Assembly: GCA_012522135.1 (NCBI GenBank)
Contig: JAAYLA010000035.1
Location: forward strand, 1 to 34,270
Length of the DNA: 34,270 nucleotides
Origin: Bacillota bacterium
GTDB lineage: Bacteria > Bacillota > Limnochordia > DTU080 > JAAYLA01
Direction of reading: 5' to 3'
The translations under genes were made by a program, and so were the position numbers. Shown here one piece after another: positions 1 to 12,180 of the stretch; within the stretch, counting starts at the first letter, position 1; each line of letters begins with the position of its first letter. Below the pieces are notes generated by a model. It saw nothing but the letters and a program-made list of their open reading frames with translations. It did no database searches and was not told where the DNA came from.

Positions 1-43
1 AGCGCGCTGTTTCCTTCGGCAGCCAGTAGGAGGTAGATGAGCT

Positions 44-1069
44 ATCGCAACGATTCGCGATGTGGCCAAGAGAGCCGGGGTGTCGGTAGCGACGGTCTCG
101 GCTGTCATCAACGGGAGCAGACCGGTCAGCGACGAACTGCGCAAGCGTGTACAGCAGGCCATCGCCGAACTCGACTATCGTCCGAACCTCGTCGCGCGGG
201 CGCTGTATACGAGGAGGACACAGAGCCTCGGTCTTCTCGTTCCCTCAATCACAAATCCCTTTTTTGCCGCCGTTGTCAAGGCCGCTGAAGAGACCGCGCA
301 CGAAAAAGGGTATGCCGTCTTTGTTGGCAATACGGACGGCGATCCCGACAAGAGCCGGGCGTACGCCGACCGCATGCTGGCCATGGGCGTGGACGGACTC
401 TTGGTCGTGCTGTCATGGGACGTTGTCGCAAGCGGTTTGATCGAGACTTTTCGCAGCCGGGGTGTGCCGGTCGTCGGTGTCGCCGGTGGAAGGCTCGTGC
501 CCGACATCGACTGCTTCGTCAGTGACGACGTGGGAGCGGGAAAGCAAGCAGCTAACTATTTGATCAGCCTCGGCCATCGCAACATCGCCTTCATCGGTGC
601 CGAACAGAGCAAGACGACCGAGTTGCGCTATACCGGCGCTATGCAGGCATTCGCCGAGGCCGGGATCGAAGCTGACGAGAGATTGCTCATTCGGGTAACC
701 GGTTACACCAGCGCCGACGCTGCAGCAGCCGTGTCCCAGCTATTGGCCCGAGGCGTCGCATTCACCGGCCTTCTGGTTTTCAACGACGTCATGGCCGTTG
801 GCGCCCTTGATGCGCTCGAAAGCCAGGGCTTGTCGGTGCCGGAGCAAGTCTCCATTTGCGGCTTCGACGATACGGTCTCCGTCTATTCGCGTCCGAGGCT
901 CACAACGGTCGCTTGTCCCAGCGAGGCGTTGGGGCGCAGTGCCGTCGGTAGGCTCCTGCAGCGAATCGGGGGCGACAAGGCACCTCCTGAGGTGCATGCC
1001 TTGCCCACCAAGCTCATTGTGAGGGAGTCCACACGTGCCCGGCTGAGTACAGAAAGCGTTCAGACTTAG
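44..1069 (+). CDS. LacI/GalR-family transcriptional regulator
   Basis: Frame reads ATIRDVAKRAGVSVATVSAVINGSRPVS (LacI HTH) followed by a periplasmic-binding-like domain. No ATG/GTG/TTG lies upstream of the HTH in frame (TGA at 38-40); the ORF track uses GTG at 62, which truncates the HTH. 44 (ATC) is a proposed start. Confidence 0.9.
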   Translation: MATIRDVAKRAGVSVATVSAVINGSRPVSDELRKRVQQAIAELDYRPNLVARALYTRRTQSLGLLVPSITNPFFAAVVKAAEETAHEKGYAVFVGNTDGDPDKSRAYADRMLAMGVDGLLVVLSWDVVASGLIETFRSRGVPVVGVAGGRLVPDIDCFVSDDVGAGKQAANYLISLGHRNIAFIGAEQSKTTELRYTGAMQAFAEAGIEADERLLIRVTGYTSADAAAAVSQLLARGVAFTGLLVFNDVMAVGALDALESQGLSVPEQVSICGFDDTVSVYSRPRLTTVACPSEALGRSAVGRLLQRIGGDKAPPEVHALPTKLIVRESTRARLSTESVQT

Positions 1070-1217
1070 CGCGCCGCGTTTCCTCCCTCATGGCGCTCGA
1101 CGCACATATACACCCGTTACCGCGGTCACTGGTTGCACCTGCCCGTATGCTCCTATACTGGGTCTTGCCGCAGCCGTGCGAAGTGAGTTGCGGAAGATGC
1201 AACGGGAGGTATGAAAA

Positions 1218-2219
1218 ATGGCGATGGCAAGAGGCGGCGGGAACTTGGAGCCCGCTGCGACCAAGCCCATCATTCGCGTCGAGGGCCTCCGCAAGCAGTA
1301 CGGCAAGACGTTAGCCTTAGCTGGTGTGTCCTTTTCCGTGCTGCCCGGCGAGACCTTCGGACTATTGGGACCCAACGGCGCCGGCAAGACAACCACCTTG
1401 AAAATCCTCTGTGGCCTTGTGCGACCCGACGGCGGCGATGTCACCGTCGACGGCCTGTCCGTCACCCGGAACACGCAAGCGGTGCAGCGGCTTTTGGGGG
1501 TTGTGCCTCAAGGACTTGCACTCTACGAAGACTTTACCGCCAGGCAAAATCTCGTCTTCTTTGCCAAGCTGCGTGGGATTCCCCGGTCCGAGCGGGCAAA
1601 GCAGGTGGACGACATTCTGCGCCTCATCGGACTGGAAGAAGATGCGAACCGCCGTGTCAAAGGGTTCTCGGGCGGCATGAAGCGAAGGCTCAACATCGGC
1701 ATCGGGCTGCTTGGAAATCCCAAGGTGCTGCTGCTGGATGAGCCGACGGTAGGCATCGATCCCCAGTCTCGACGGTATATCCTCGATTCAGTGCGCCGTC
1801 TGGCCGACCAAGGCGTGACGATCATCTACACGAGCCACTATATGGAAGAAGTCGAGTACCTGTGTGAGCGGGTGGCAATCATCGATCACGGCCGGGTTAT
1901 CGCCCAGGGGCCCATCGACGAGGTGCGGGCACTCGCCGGAGATAGTGTCGTACTCAGGGTGCCGGTGGCCAACGGTGACGTCGTCGATTTGGACAGCTTG
2001 CGCAGTTCGATCTCGGTTCCGATAGAAGCCCGCACGGGTGAGCTGCGCTTTGTGCTTCCCGAAGGTTCTGCGCAGGTACCGACAGTCTTGAACGCCCTCG
2101 TCGCTGTCGGGCTGCCCCTCGACGGCATGCGGGTCGAAAGTCCGAACCTGGAGACCGTATTCCTAGCACTTACGGGCAAGGCGCTGCGGGACCACGGAGC
2201 GAACGGGGGTGCGTCCTGA
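1218..2219 (+). CDS. ABC transporter ATP-binding protein (ABC-2 exporter type)
   Basis: Walker [10 protein letters not shown], signature FSGGMKRR, Walker [13 protein letters not shown]. Confidence 0.95.
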   Translation: MAMARGGGNLEPAATKPIIRVEGLRKQYGKTLALAGVSFSVLPGETFGLLGPNGAGKTTTLKILCGLVRPDGGDVTVDGLSVTRNTQAVQRLLGVVPQGLALYEDFTARQNLVFFAKLRGIPRSERAKQVDDILRLIGLEEDANRRVKGFSGGMKRRLNIGIGLLGNPKVLLLDEPTVGIDPQSRRYILDSVRRLADQGVTIIYTSHYMEEVEYLCERVAIIDHGRVIAQGPIDEVRALAGDSVVLRVPVANGDVVDLDSLRSSISVPIEARTGELRFVLPEGSAQVPTVLNALVAVGLPLDGMRVESPNLETVFLALTGKALRDHGANGGAS

Positions 2220-3340
2220 TGCAGCGTTCCCTCCGGATAACCGGGATCATCTGCGTAAATCAAGTCCGGCGCGTGTTGACCGATCGGGGCACGCCGATTT
2301 GGCTGCTTGCACTGCCCCTCGCCTTAATCGGGGTATTGGGGATGAGCTTGCAACCGTTGATGTCATCGGACTTTGCTCCTTCCAAGCCTTTTCATGTGGT
2401 AGTGGCCGAGATCCCCGGCGGAAACCACGTAGCGGTGATCGAGGCTTTGCGCGGCATGGAACGATTTCTTGAAGTGGCTTCCGTCGCGGACCCCGAGTCA
2501 GCCCGGGAGCTTGTCCGCCACCGCGTCGCGGATGCGGCACTCATCTCATCCCCGGGCAAACCAGCCGCGGTGACCATTGTCGCGGCTCCTGGCTCGGTCG
2601 TTGCGGAGGTGCTGGAGTCGGCCATCGAGCGCATCTTGTTGGAGATCACCGTCCAGCGCACGGAAGGGGTCGAGATAGCCCATACACAGGTCGACGTAAC
2701 GGACGGTGCCGGCGAGACACCGCCTTGGCTGCGGACCGACGCGTTTACCTACTACGCGGCTGGCATCACGGCGATGTTCGTCATGTTTGCGGCCCACGCC
2801 GTAACCGTGACGGTGGCGACCGATCGGGCTACCGACGCCTACGCCCGACTGCGCAGCCTCGGGGTGAAGCCGGCCGTTTACATGCTAGGGGGCAGCTTGG
2901 CCGCCGTTGCCGTGGCCATCCTGTTTGTGTGCACCGTGGCGTTGATCTCGGCGCTGCTTTTCGGTGTGAACTGGGGAGCCCTTGGGCCCTGGACGGTGTT
3001 GACGGTTCTGGGCGCCACGGCGGCAGCGGGGCTGTCGCTGGTCGTAATGGCCCTCGTCCCGAATCCGGAGCATGTCGACAGCGCGGGCAGTGCTATTTAT
3101 AACGTCCTCGCTTTCTTGGGCGGTTCGATGAGCCCCCTTCTCGTGCTGCCCGAGTGGTTCCGCCGCTCCTTTGCCTGGCTCCCGAACCGGGCGCTGCTCG
3201 ACGGATACCTGAAGACATCCCTGGGCGCCGCAGCTTCGGAAGTTTCGGCCGAGGCGACGACTTTGCTTGTGGCTTCCGTAGCACTATTTGCCTTGGGCTG
3301 GACCGTTTGGAGTGTCCGGGGAAGGGGAGAAGAGGCATGA
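2219..3340 (+). CDS. ABC-2 type transporter permease
   Basis: Hydrophobic TM segments, ABC-2 topology; start overlaps the ATPase stop. Confidence 0.88.
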   Translation: MQRSLRITGIICVNQVRRVLTDRGTPIWLLALPLALIGVLGMSLQPLMSSDFAPSKPFHVVVAEIPGGNHVAVIEALRGMERFLEVASVADPESARELVRHRVADAALISSPGKPAAVTIVAAPGSVVAEVLESAIERILLEITVQRTEGVEIAHTQVDVTDGAGETPPWLRTDAFTYYAAGITAMFVMFAAHAVTVTVATDRATDAYARLRSLGVKPAVYMLGGSLAAVAVAILFVCTVALISALLFGVNWGALGPWTVLTVLGATAAAGLSLVVMALVPNPEHVDSAGSAIYNVLAFLGGSMSPLLVLPEWFRRSFAWLPNRALLDGYLKTSLGAAASEVSAEATTLLVASVALFALGWTVWSVRGRGEEA

Positions 3341-4425
3341 TGGAGCGACTGTACCGCATTGCCGTGATGACCGCGGCCAACACCCACAGGGCCTTTCGCA
3401 CGCCCGCCAACATCATCTGGACCTTGGTGGTGCCGATCGTCTTCAGTCTAGTAATCGCTGCCTTGTTCAGCGGCCCGGGCGGCGGACCGCAGACGGTATA
3501 TATCGTGGACGAAGACCGAACCGAGACGTCCCGTCGTTTTGTCGACGGTCTGGCTTCACGCTCCTACCAACCGCGGGCAGTTCCACGGGAAGAGGCGGAA
3601 GGCCAGCTCGCGGCGGGCAGCTCCGGGTTCGTGCTGATCATTCCGTCCGGATTCGAGGCGGCAGCAACTCAAGGCCAGCCGCGCGTTGAGATCCTGCACG
3701 GTGCGGACTACACCGGCGGAGACTTCGAGACGTGGGCGACGGCCGTGGCGCAGGCGCTCGTTCGTGGCGAAGCCGTGCCGTCCGTTGAGGTTACCCAAGA
3801 ATCTCCGAACGGGAATCGGGCCGGCGACGCGCTGGCCCAGATGCGCACTGCCTTCGGGGTGTACATCGTCTTTGCCTTTGCCGCTCTGTTTGCGCGGGGC
3901 GGCGCGCTGCACCAGGAGAGGGAGGACGGCACCTTGCACCGCCTCGTCGCGGCCGGCGTGCCGTACGGCGAGGTCGTTGCGGCTCACGTGGCGAGCCTGT
4001 TCGGGATTGGTCTGTTGCAGGCGGCGGTTGTATTGACGGTCACGGGCGCCTTCGGCACGCTGTGGCTGGCGGCGGGCTGGGGAGTGCTTGCCCTGGCCCT
4101 TCTCGGCAGCCTGTACGTCGCGGCGGGGTTGGCCTTAGGGCTCGCCGGTATCACGCGCAGCGCGACGCTTCTGCAAGGCCTCGCAGGAGGACTGCCGCCG
4201 CTGCTCGCCATGATGGGCGGGGCCTTCTTTCCCCTGGAAGTGGCGCCGCTCGCTCTGCAGCGGGCTGCCCGCATCAATCCGATTTTCTGGGCCATGGAAC
4301 TGGTCACGGAGGGCTACATGTACCGAGGTGTCTCGTCACAGCTCATTCCGTTGTTCGTTCTCATCTTGCTCGGTACTTTGGGCAGCGTAGTAGGCATTCA
4401 GCGCTTGCGGCGAATGGAGCTGTAA
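3337..4425 (+). CDS. ABC-2 type transporter permease
   Basis: Internal start MMERLYRIAV at 3337 overlaps the upstream stop (ATGA); ABC-2 membrane architecture. The longer ORF from 3154 overlaps the previous gene and is rejected. Confidence 0.88.
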   Translation: MMERLYRIAVMTAANTHRAFRTPANIIWTLVVPIVFSLVIAALFSGPGGGPQTVYIVDEDRTETSRRFVDGLASRSYQPRAVPREEAEGQLAAGSSGFVLIIPSGFEAAATQGQPRVEILHGADYTGGDFETWATAVAQALVRGEAVPSVEVTQESPNGNRAGDALAQMRTAFGVYIVFAFAALFARGGALHQEREDGTLHRLVAAGVPYGEVVAAHVASLFGIGLLQAAVVLTVTGAFGTLWLAAGWGVLALALLGSLYVAAGLALGLAGITRSATLLQGLAGGLPPLLAMMGGAFFPLEVAPLALQRAARINPIFWAMELVTEGYMYRGVSSQLIPLFVLILLGTLGSVVGIQRLRRMEL

Positions 4426-4429
4426 TGTT

Positions 4430-5632
4430 TTGGATGCCATGGGGACGCCCGAACCCGGCGACGGAGGGAATGAGGTGAGGGTACACGGAACCGGGACCCG
4501 GTCTGTGGGAGATTTGTGGCCGCTGCTGGCACTGCGTTACCTCACCATCGCGTGCGGCGTTTCGGTCTGGTTATGGGAAGCAGAGCGGACCGTCGCCTTC
4601 GCCGTGTCCGCCCTCTTGTTCTCGCTCGTCCTGCTCCTGGATCTGTCCGTCTACGGAGGGGTTGTGACGCGGAGGCGCAGCGTCTGGGCCTTCGTTCAGA
4701 CCGGCTGTGCTCTGGTCGCTCTGATCGCCCGTCCCGGCGTCCCCGCGGCGTTGATTCTGGCTGCAGTCCTCGCAGGAGGCGCTGCCACCGTGAGTTGGCC
4801 CGGTGCGGCGGCTTCGCTCCTTATTTCAGGTGCCGTTACCGCCGTGCACATCGCGGCGCCGATCGGAATGCTGGCCGCGCTCCTCATTCTGTACGTAATG
4901 GCGGTCGCTGCCGGACGCTTCTTCGCGCTCCGCGCGGAGGAGTCCCGGCGGCACAAGGTCACGGTGGAAGAGCTGGAAAAGGCCCAGGCGCGCGTGGCCG
5001 AGTACGCAGAAGCGACCCGCGAGCTGTCCGCGGCACGGGAACGGCAGCGTCTAGCCGAAGAGCTGCATGACACGTTGGGACACGCCTTGGTCGGTGCGCT
5101 GCTCCAAGTGCAGGTCGCCCAGCGTTTGCTCAGGGCCGACGCAGGCGAAGCCGAAGCCCGGCTGGCCCGCGTGGAGAGGGACCTGCGCGGTACGTTGGAA
5201 AAAGTGCGCCACGCGCTGCGCCGCGGAGCGGAAAAGCGGGACAGCCTGCCGCTTCACCTGGCCATCGAAAGTTTGGCGGCCGACTTCGCGGCTGCCGGGG
5301 GCCCCGACGTGCAGCTGGTGTTTCGTCCCGATGCCGAAAGCGTGTCGGACGTGGGGCCGGAGGTGACCGACGCCTTGTATCGTGTGGTGCAAGAAGCCCT
5401 GACCAACGCGGTGCGCCACGGAAAGGCCACACACATTGTCGTTGCGGTGGAAGCCGTTGGGCCCCGGCTTTTCGTGCGGGTGAGCGACAACGGCGCCGGG
5501 GCGGACCAGTACACGCTGGGTATGGGGCTTTCGGGCATGATCGGACGGGTGCAGGCGGTCGGCGGCACCGTAAGGTTCGAGACGGCGCCGCGGCAAGGGT
5601 TTACGGTTGAGGTAGGGGTGAGGCGCCGGTGA
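4430..5632 (+). CDS. NarL/DesK-type sensor histidine kinase (HisKA_3)
   Basis: N-terminal TM helices, H-box ERQRLAEELHDTLGHAL, HATPase motif ALTNAVRHGKA; real start may be GTG at 4475. Confidence 0.93.
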   Translation: MDAMGTPEPGDGGNEVRVHGTGTRSVGDLWPLLALRYLTIACGVSVWLWEAERTVAFAVSALLFSLVLLLDLSVYGGVVTRRRSVWAFVQTGCALVALIARPGVPAALILAAVLAGGAATVSWPGAAASLLISGAVTAVHIAAPIGMLAALLILYVMAVAAGRFFALRAEESRRHKVTVEELEKAQARVAEYAEATRELSAARERQRLAEELHDTLGHALVGALLQVQVAQRLLRADAGEAEARLARVERDLRGTLEKVRHALRRGAEKRDSLPLHLAIESLAADFAAAGGPDVQLVFRPDAESVSDVGPEVTDALYRVVQEALTNAVRHGKATHIVVAVEAVGPRLFVRVSDNGAGADQYTLGMGLSGMIGRVQAVGGTVRFETAPRQGFTVEVGVRRR

Positions 5633-6291
5633 TTCGCGTTTTGCTTGCAGAAGACCAGGCCCTCGTGCGCGACGGTCTGTGCGCTTTGCTCGAGCTTGAG
5701 GGCGGTTTTGCCGTGCGTGCGGTAAATAACGGGAAACAAGCTCTCGCCGCTGCGGCCGAAGAGGCTCCGGATATCGCCGTGCTCGACGTGCGTATGCCCG
5801 AAATGGACGGCGTCGTCTGCACGCGAGAGCTTCGCAAACGGTATCCCAGGCTACCGATTCTCATCTTGACGACCTTCGACGAGCGGGCCTTGGTGCAAAG
5901 CTGTCTCGAGGCGGGCGCTAGCGCGTACTTGCTCAAGGACATCGAACCCGGGCAGCTGGCCACCGCCATCCGGCTTCTTGTTGCAGGCGAGCGGCTCATT
6001 CCGGGCGATTTGGCCAGGGCGATCTTGAAGGAGCAGGGAGAAAGGCGCGAGCAGGAGGCGGAAACCACCGTGTCCGAGGCCCTGACGCCGCGACAGGAAG
6101 AGGTGCTCCAGCTCATCGCAGCTGGCCTGTCCAATGGCGAGATTGCCGAAAAGCTTTATCTTTCCGAGGGGACCGTGAAGAACACCGTGAGCGAGATCTA
6201 CGCCCGGCTCGGCGTGCGCGACCGGGTGCAGGCCGTGCTCAAGATGTTGGGCAAGGCAGGAGACGGCGGCGAGCGGGCCAAAGACCTGTGA
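5629..6291 (+). CDS. LuxR/NarL-family response regulator
   Basis: Receiver LDVRMPEMDG and C-terminal LTPRQEEVLQLIAAGLSNGEIAEKLYLSEGTVKNTVSEIYARL; overlaps HK stop. Confidence 0.96.
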   Translation: MIRVLLAEDQALVRDGLCALLELEGGFAVRAVNNGKQALAAAAEEAPDIAVLDVRMPEMDGVVCTRELRKRYPRLPILILTTFDERALVQSCLEAGASAYLLKDIEPGQLATAIRLLVAGERLIPGDLARAILKEQGERREQEAETTVSEALTPRQEEVLQLIAAGLSNGEIAEKLYLSEGTVKNTVSEIYARLGVRDRVQAVLKMLGKAGDGGERAKDL

Positions 6292-6319
6292 TATGGACTC
6301 CGAAAGAGGAGGCAGGACC

Positions 6320-7387
6320 GTGAATTCGAATACGTATATGGATGTGCTGAGCAAAGCCACGTACAGGGAGTTCGCGTTCCGCGCCGCGTCGGTTGCCGAG
6401 GCCGTAGCGTGGCAGCAGCGCTTTCGGCCCCGCCTCAGACAGCTCCTGGGCCTGGACGCCATCGCCGAGCACGCTGCGCAGCAGCCGGGTGCGAGGCGCT
6501 TGGCATCCGAGCAACTGAGCGACCACGTTCGCGAAGAATGGGTGCTCGAGACCGAGGCCGGCTACTGGGTGCCCTTCTTCTACCTGCGTCCTTTGCGGGT
6601 GCGCGGCAAGATTCCCTTGGTCGTTACGCCCCACGGCCACAACAAGCGGGGCAAGGCAGACTACGCCGGCGTCTACGACTCTCCGGAGCAGCAGCGCGAG
6701 GCCGAGGCGAACGACCGTGACATCGCATTGCAGGCCGTCCGGCAAGGTTATGCCGTCGTCGCACCCGACATGCGCGGCTTTTCCGGCCTCAGGCGACGGG
6801 AGGACATCGAGAAGGACGCCAACAACTCTTGCCGCACTTTGCAAATGCATGCTTTGCTCTTCGGCCGCACTTTGATCGGCGAGCGGGTTTGGGATGTCAT
6901 GCGCCTTATCGACTGGGCCTTGGGCCAGCCCGAAGTAGACGGGGACAAGATCGCCGTCACCGGAAACTCGGGCGGTGGAACCGTCACGCTGTTTGCGGCC
7001 GCGGTCGACACGCGCATCCGTGTCGCAGCAGTGGGCAGCTATTTCTGCACGTTCACGGACTCGATCGGGTCCGTGTACCACTGCGAGTGTAACTACATTC
7101 CGGGTCTTTTGCGGCACGCGGAAATGTACGACGTCGCAGCCCTCATCGCACCTCGGCCCTTCATGGCGGTGCACGGGGTCGAGGATCGCATCTATCCTAT
7201 ATCAGGGACGCGCTTCGCGTTCGAACGGCTGCGCGAGGCGTACGACGTATTCGGAGCGGCGCACCGGTGCCGCTTGAGCGAAGGACAGGGCGGGCACCGC
7301 TACTACAGCCGCGACGTGTGGCCCTTCATCGCCGAACAGTTTGGGGAGGCTGTGGGGCGGAAGCCGGCAGGGGACAAGTCACGATAA
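6320..7387 (+). CDS. acetyl xylan esterase / dienelactone-hydrolase-like alpha/beta hydrolase
   Basis: Nucleophile elbow VTGNSGGGT and APRPFMAVHGVEDRIYP; SD AGGAGG precedes GTG at 6320. Confidence 0.82.
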   Translation: MNSNTYMDVLSKATYREFAFRAASVAEAVAWQQRFRPRLRQLLGLDAIAEHAAQQPGARRLASEQLSDHVREEWVLETEAGYWVPFFYLRPLRVRGKIPLVVTPHGHNKRGKADYAGVYDSPEQQREAEANDRDIALQAVRQGYAVVAPDMRGFSGLRRREDIEKDANNSCRTLQMHALLFGRTLIGERVWDVMRLIDWALGQPEVDGDKIAVTGNSGGGTVTLFAAAVDTRIRVAAVGSYFCTFTDSIGSVYHCECNYIPGLLRHAEMYDVAALIAPRPFMAVHGVEDRIYPISGTRFAFERLREAYDVFGAAHRCRLSEGQGGHRYYSRDVWPFIAEQFGEAVGRKPAGDKSR

Positions 7388-7399
7388 GAGGGGATCGAC

Positions 7400-7849
7400 G
7401 TGCAACAGATCATCATCGGCATCGCAGCAGGACTCGCCACGGGCATCATTAGCGGACTTGTCGGCATTGGAGGCGGCGTGCTGCTCGTACCCATCCTCCT
7501 GTACGTCTTTCGCGCGGACATGCACACGGCCGCGGGAACTTCGCTGGCGATCATCATACCAACGGCCCTGTCGGGAGCGATATCGCACTTCAGCCGCGGC
7601 TCCGTCGATTTGCGCCTCGCCCTCTTGCTCACGGTGGGCGCGATCGCAGGGGCGCTTGTCGGCACATGGCTCGGCCATGCCCTGCCGGCGGTCACGTTGA
7701 AACGCATTTTCTCGGTCATCTTGTTGATCGTCTCGTTTACTATCTTGCTCGACTCGTACGGCATCGGAGTAGGCAAGTTCCTCGGACGAGGAGATTCCCC
7801 GGCGCAGCAAGTATCGGTGGCGCACGATGGCCCGGGGGAGGAAAGGTAA
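7400..7849 (+). CDS. half-size TauE/SafE family membrane protein
   Basis: GIISGLVGIGGGVLLVPILLYVF motif, about 4 TM helices, 149 aa. Confidence 0.85.
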   Translation: MQQIIIGIAAGLATGIISGLVGIGGGVLLVPILLYVFRADMHTAAGTSLAIIIPTALSGAISHFSRGSVDLRLALLLTVGAIAGALVGTWLGHALPAVTLKRIFSVILLIVSFTILLDSYGIGVGKFLGRGDSPAQQVSVAHDGPGEER

Positions 7850-7932
7850 GGGCGGGCCCGTTCCCGCGCGTCCGGGCACGACCCGACCGGAGTAACGGAC
7901 CCGGCCGGCCGTAGCCCGTGGCACGGCGCTGC

Positions 7933-9291
7933 CTAGGCGCCTCGCCGCATGTCCCAGCAGCAACGCTTGTACTTCTTGCCGCTGCCGCACGGACACGGAT
8001 CGTTCCGACCGGCGCTGCGCCACTTGGCTTCATCTTGTGCCTGCAGCTCGGCCATCAGCTGCGACGCCGGTCTGCCGGCGTGCAGGAGGTCCAAGATCCT
8101 CCGGGCATAGGGCCGCACGTGGTTGAAAAAGCGGCGGTAGCCGGCACACAGGTAGTTGAGGCCGGGCTCGCCGTCGGGCGTCTCAATGAACCGGTTCTTC
8201 GGGCATTCGCCGTGGCACAGCGACAAGACCTCGCACCGCCTGCAGTACGCGGGCAGACTATCGCGCTTGGCCTCGCCGAACGCCTGTTGCCTCGGATCTG
8301 TAACGAGCTCGCGCAGGGGCGTCCGCTCGATGTTGCCCAAAAGATACTCCGGCAGCACGAAGTGGTCGCAGCTGTAAAGGTCGCCGTTGTGCTCGAGGGC
8401 CAGCGCGTCGCCGCACGTCTCCTGAAACACGCATAGCCCGCCGGGGATGCCCGCTTCGCTCCGGATCGCCTCTTCGAAGGTTTGTACGTAGATGCGGCCG
8501 ATGTCGTTGCGCACCCACTCGTCGAAAATCGTCGTCAAGAAGCGTCCCCACTGCTCAGGCCGGACCGAGCGATCCGTCACTTCCTTTTCGCCGACACGTT
8601 CGACGGCGGGGATGAACTGGATCCACCGCACACCGGATTCCTTGAAGAAATGATATACCTCCAGAGGATGTTCGGAGTTGGCCCGGTTCACCACGCACAG
8701 GACGTTGTACTCCACCCGGTGTTCTTGCAGGAGCCGCAGGCCACGCATCACCTTGGCGTGGGTTGGACGCTGTCCTTTGTCGAGCCGGTAGATGTCGTGC
8801 AGGTGTGCGGGCCCGTCGATGCTGATGCCGACGAGAAAGCGGTTCTCGCGCAGGAACGTGCACCACTCGGTGGTGAGCAGCGTGCCGTTGGTCTGGAGCG
8901 CGTTGGTGCACACCCAGCCCGCGGGAAGGTACTTTTTCTGCAGCTCCACGATGCGCCGGAAAAAGTCGAGGCCCATCAGCGTAGGCTCGCCGCCCTGCCA
9001 GGCAAAATGAACCTCGGGACCGGGATTGGCCTCGATATATTGCCGGATGTACGATTCCAGAAGTGCATCGTTCATCCGAAAGGAGCGAGTGCCCGGATAC
9101 AACTGCTCCTTCTCGAGATAGTAGCAGTAGGCACAGTCGAGGTTGCATATGGGCCCGATCGGTTTGGTCATCACGTGAAAGGGCCGTCGGGTCTCCGGTG
9201 TCGTTTGGTGCACTCTGTGATCATCCGTTCCCTTCGGTGGGGTCCGCGGAGCGCCCATCGGCGAACCGGTCCGCACCGTAAGATTGTACAT
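7933..9291 (-). CDS. anaerobic sulfatase-maturase-type radical SAM/SPASM protein with C-terminal SEC-C motif
   Basis: FHVMTKPIGPICNLDCAYCYYLEKEQLYP (CxxxCxxC), SPASM cysteines CRRCEVLSLCHGECPKNR, C-terminus RNDPCPCGSGKKYKRCCW. Start uncertain (GTG near 9213 possible). Confidence 0.93.
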   Translation of the reverse strand: MYNLTVRTGSPMGAPRTPPKGTDDHRVHQTTPETRRPFHVMTKPIGPICNLDCAYCYYLEKEQLYPGTRSFRMNDALLESYIRQYIEANPGPEVHFAWQGGEPTLMGLDFFRRIVELQKKYLPAGWVCTNALQTNGTLLTTEWCTFLRENRFLVGISIDGPAHLHDIYRLDKGQRPTHAKVMRGLRLLQEHRVEYNVLCVVNRANSEHPLEVYHFFKESGVRWIQFIPAVERVGEKEVTDRSVRPEQWGRFLTTIFDEWVRNDIGRIYVQTFEEAIRSEAGIPGGLCVFQETCGDALALEHNGDLYSCDHFVLPEYLLGNIERTPLRELVTDPRQQAFGEAKRDSLPAYCRRCEVLSLCHGECPKNRFIETPDGEPGLNYLCAGYRRFFNHVRPYARRILDLLHAGRPASQLMAELQAQDEAKWRSAGRNDPCPCGSGKKYKRCCWDMRRGA

Positions 9292-9611
9292 CCCTTCTAC
9301 TGATCACGCCGAGATCCTTCTACCGGGCGGAACGGGCGGTACGCTCAAGCCGAGCCGTCGACGGGAGGTTCATATCGTGCTATCATGTTCAGATCGTGCT
9401 CTTGCCACCGGCGGCCAATCCACCTATGCTGAATGGTGGGGCATAAGCGCCTCGTGGGAAAACATGAGGGCCGTGTCCCGGGTGTGGTCAGTAACGCCTT
9501 GTCACAGGGGGCAGGCGAAAATATCGACAAGCCGTCCGTCCGGATCGAGCGGCGACCCCCTTGCGGCGTCGGGCGGCTCCGGACCGTCGGCGTGCATGGA
9601 GTGATCACGAC

Positions 9612-12050
<2,439 letters not shown>

Positions 12051-12067
12051 GAGGGCCGTGCCGCGAA

Positions 12068-12130
12068 TTCCAGAAAATGTGTCTCATGCCCGGGACAAAG
12101 CGGCTCCCTATTGAGACACATTTTCTGGAA
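12068..12130. repeat. perfect 19-bp inverted repeat with 25-nt spacer
   Basis: TTCCAGAAAATGTGTCTCA (12068-12086) and TGAGACACATTTTCTGGAA (12112-12130) are exact reverse complements; located between convergent genes. Confidence 0.95.
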
Positions 12131-12180
12131 GGGACGCCCTGGCAAGCGTCTCGGACCCCCCGTGCCCCCCCTGTTGACCG

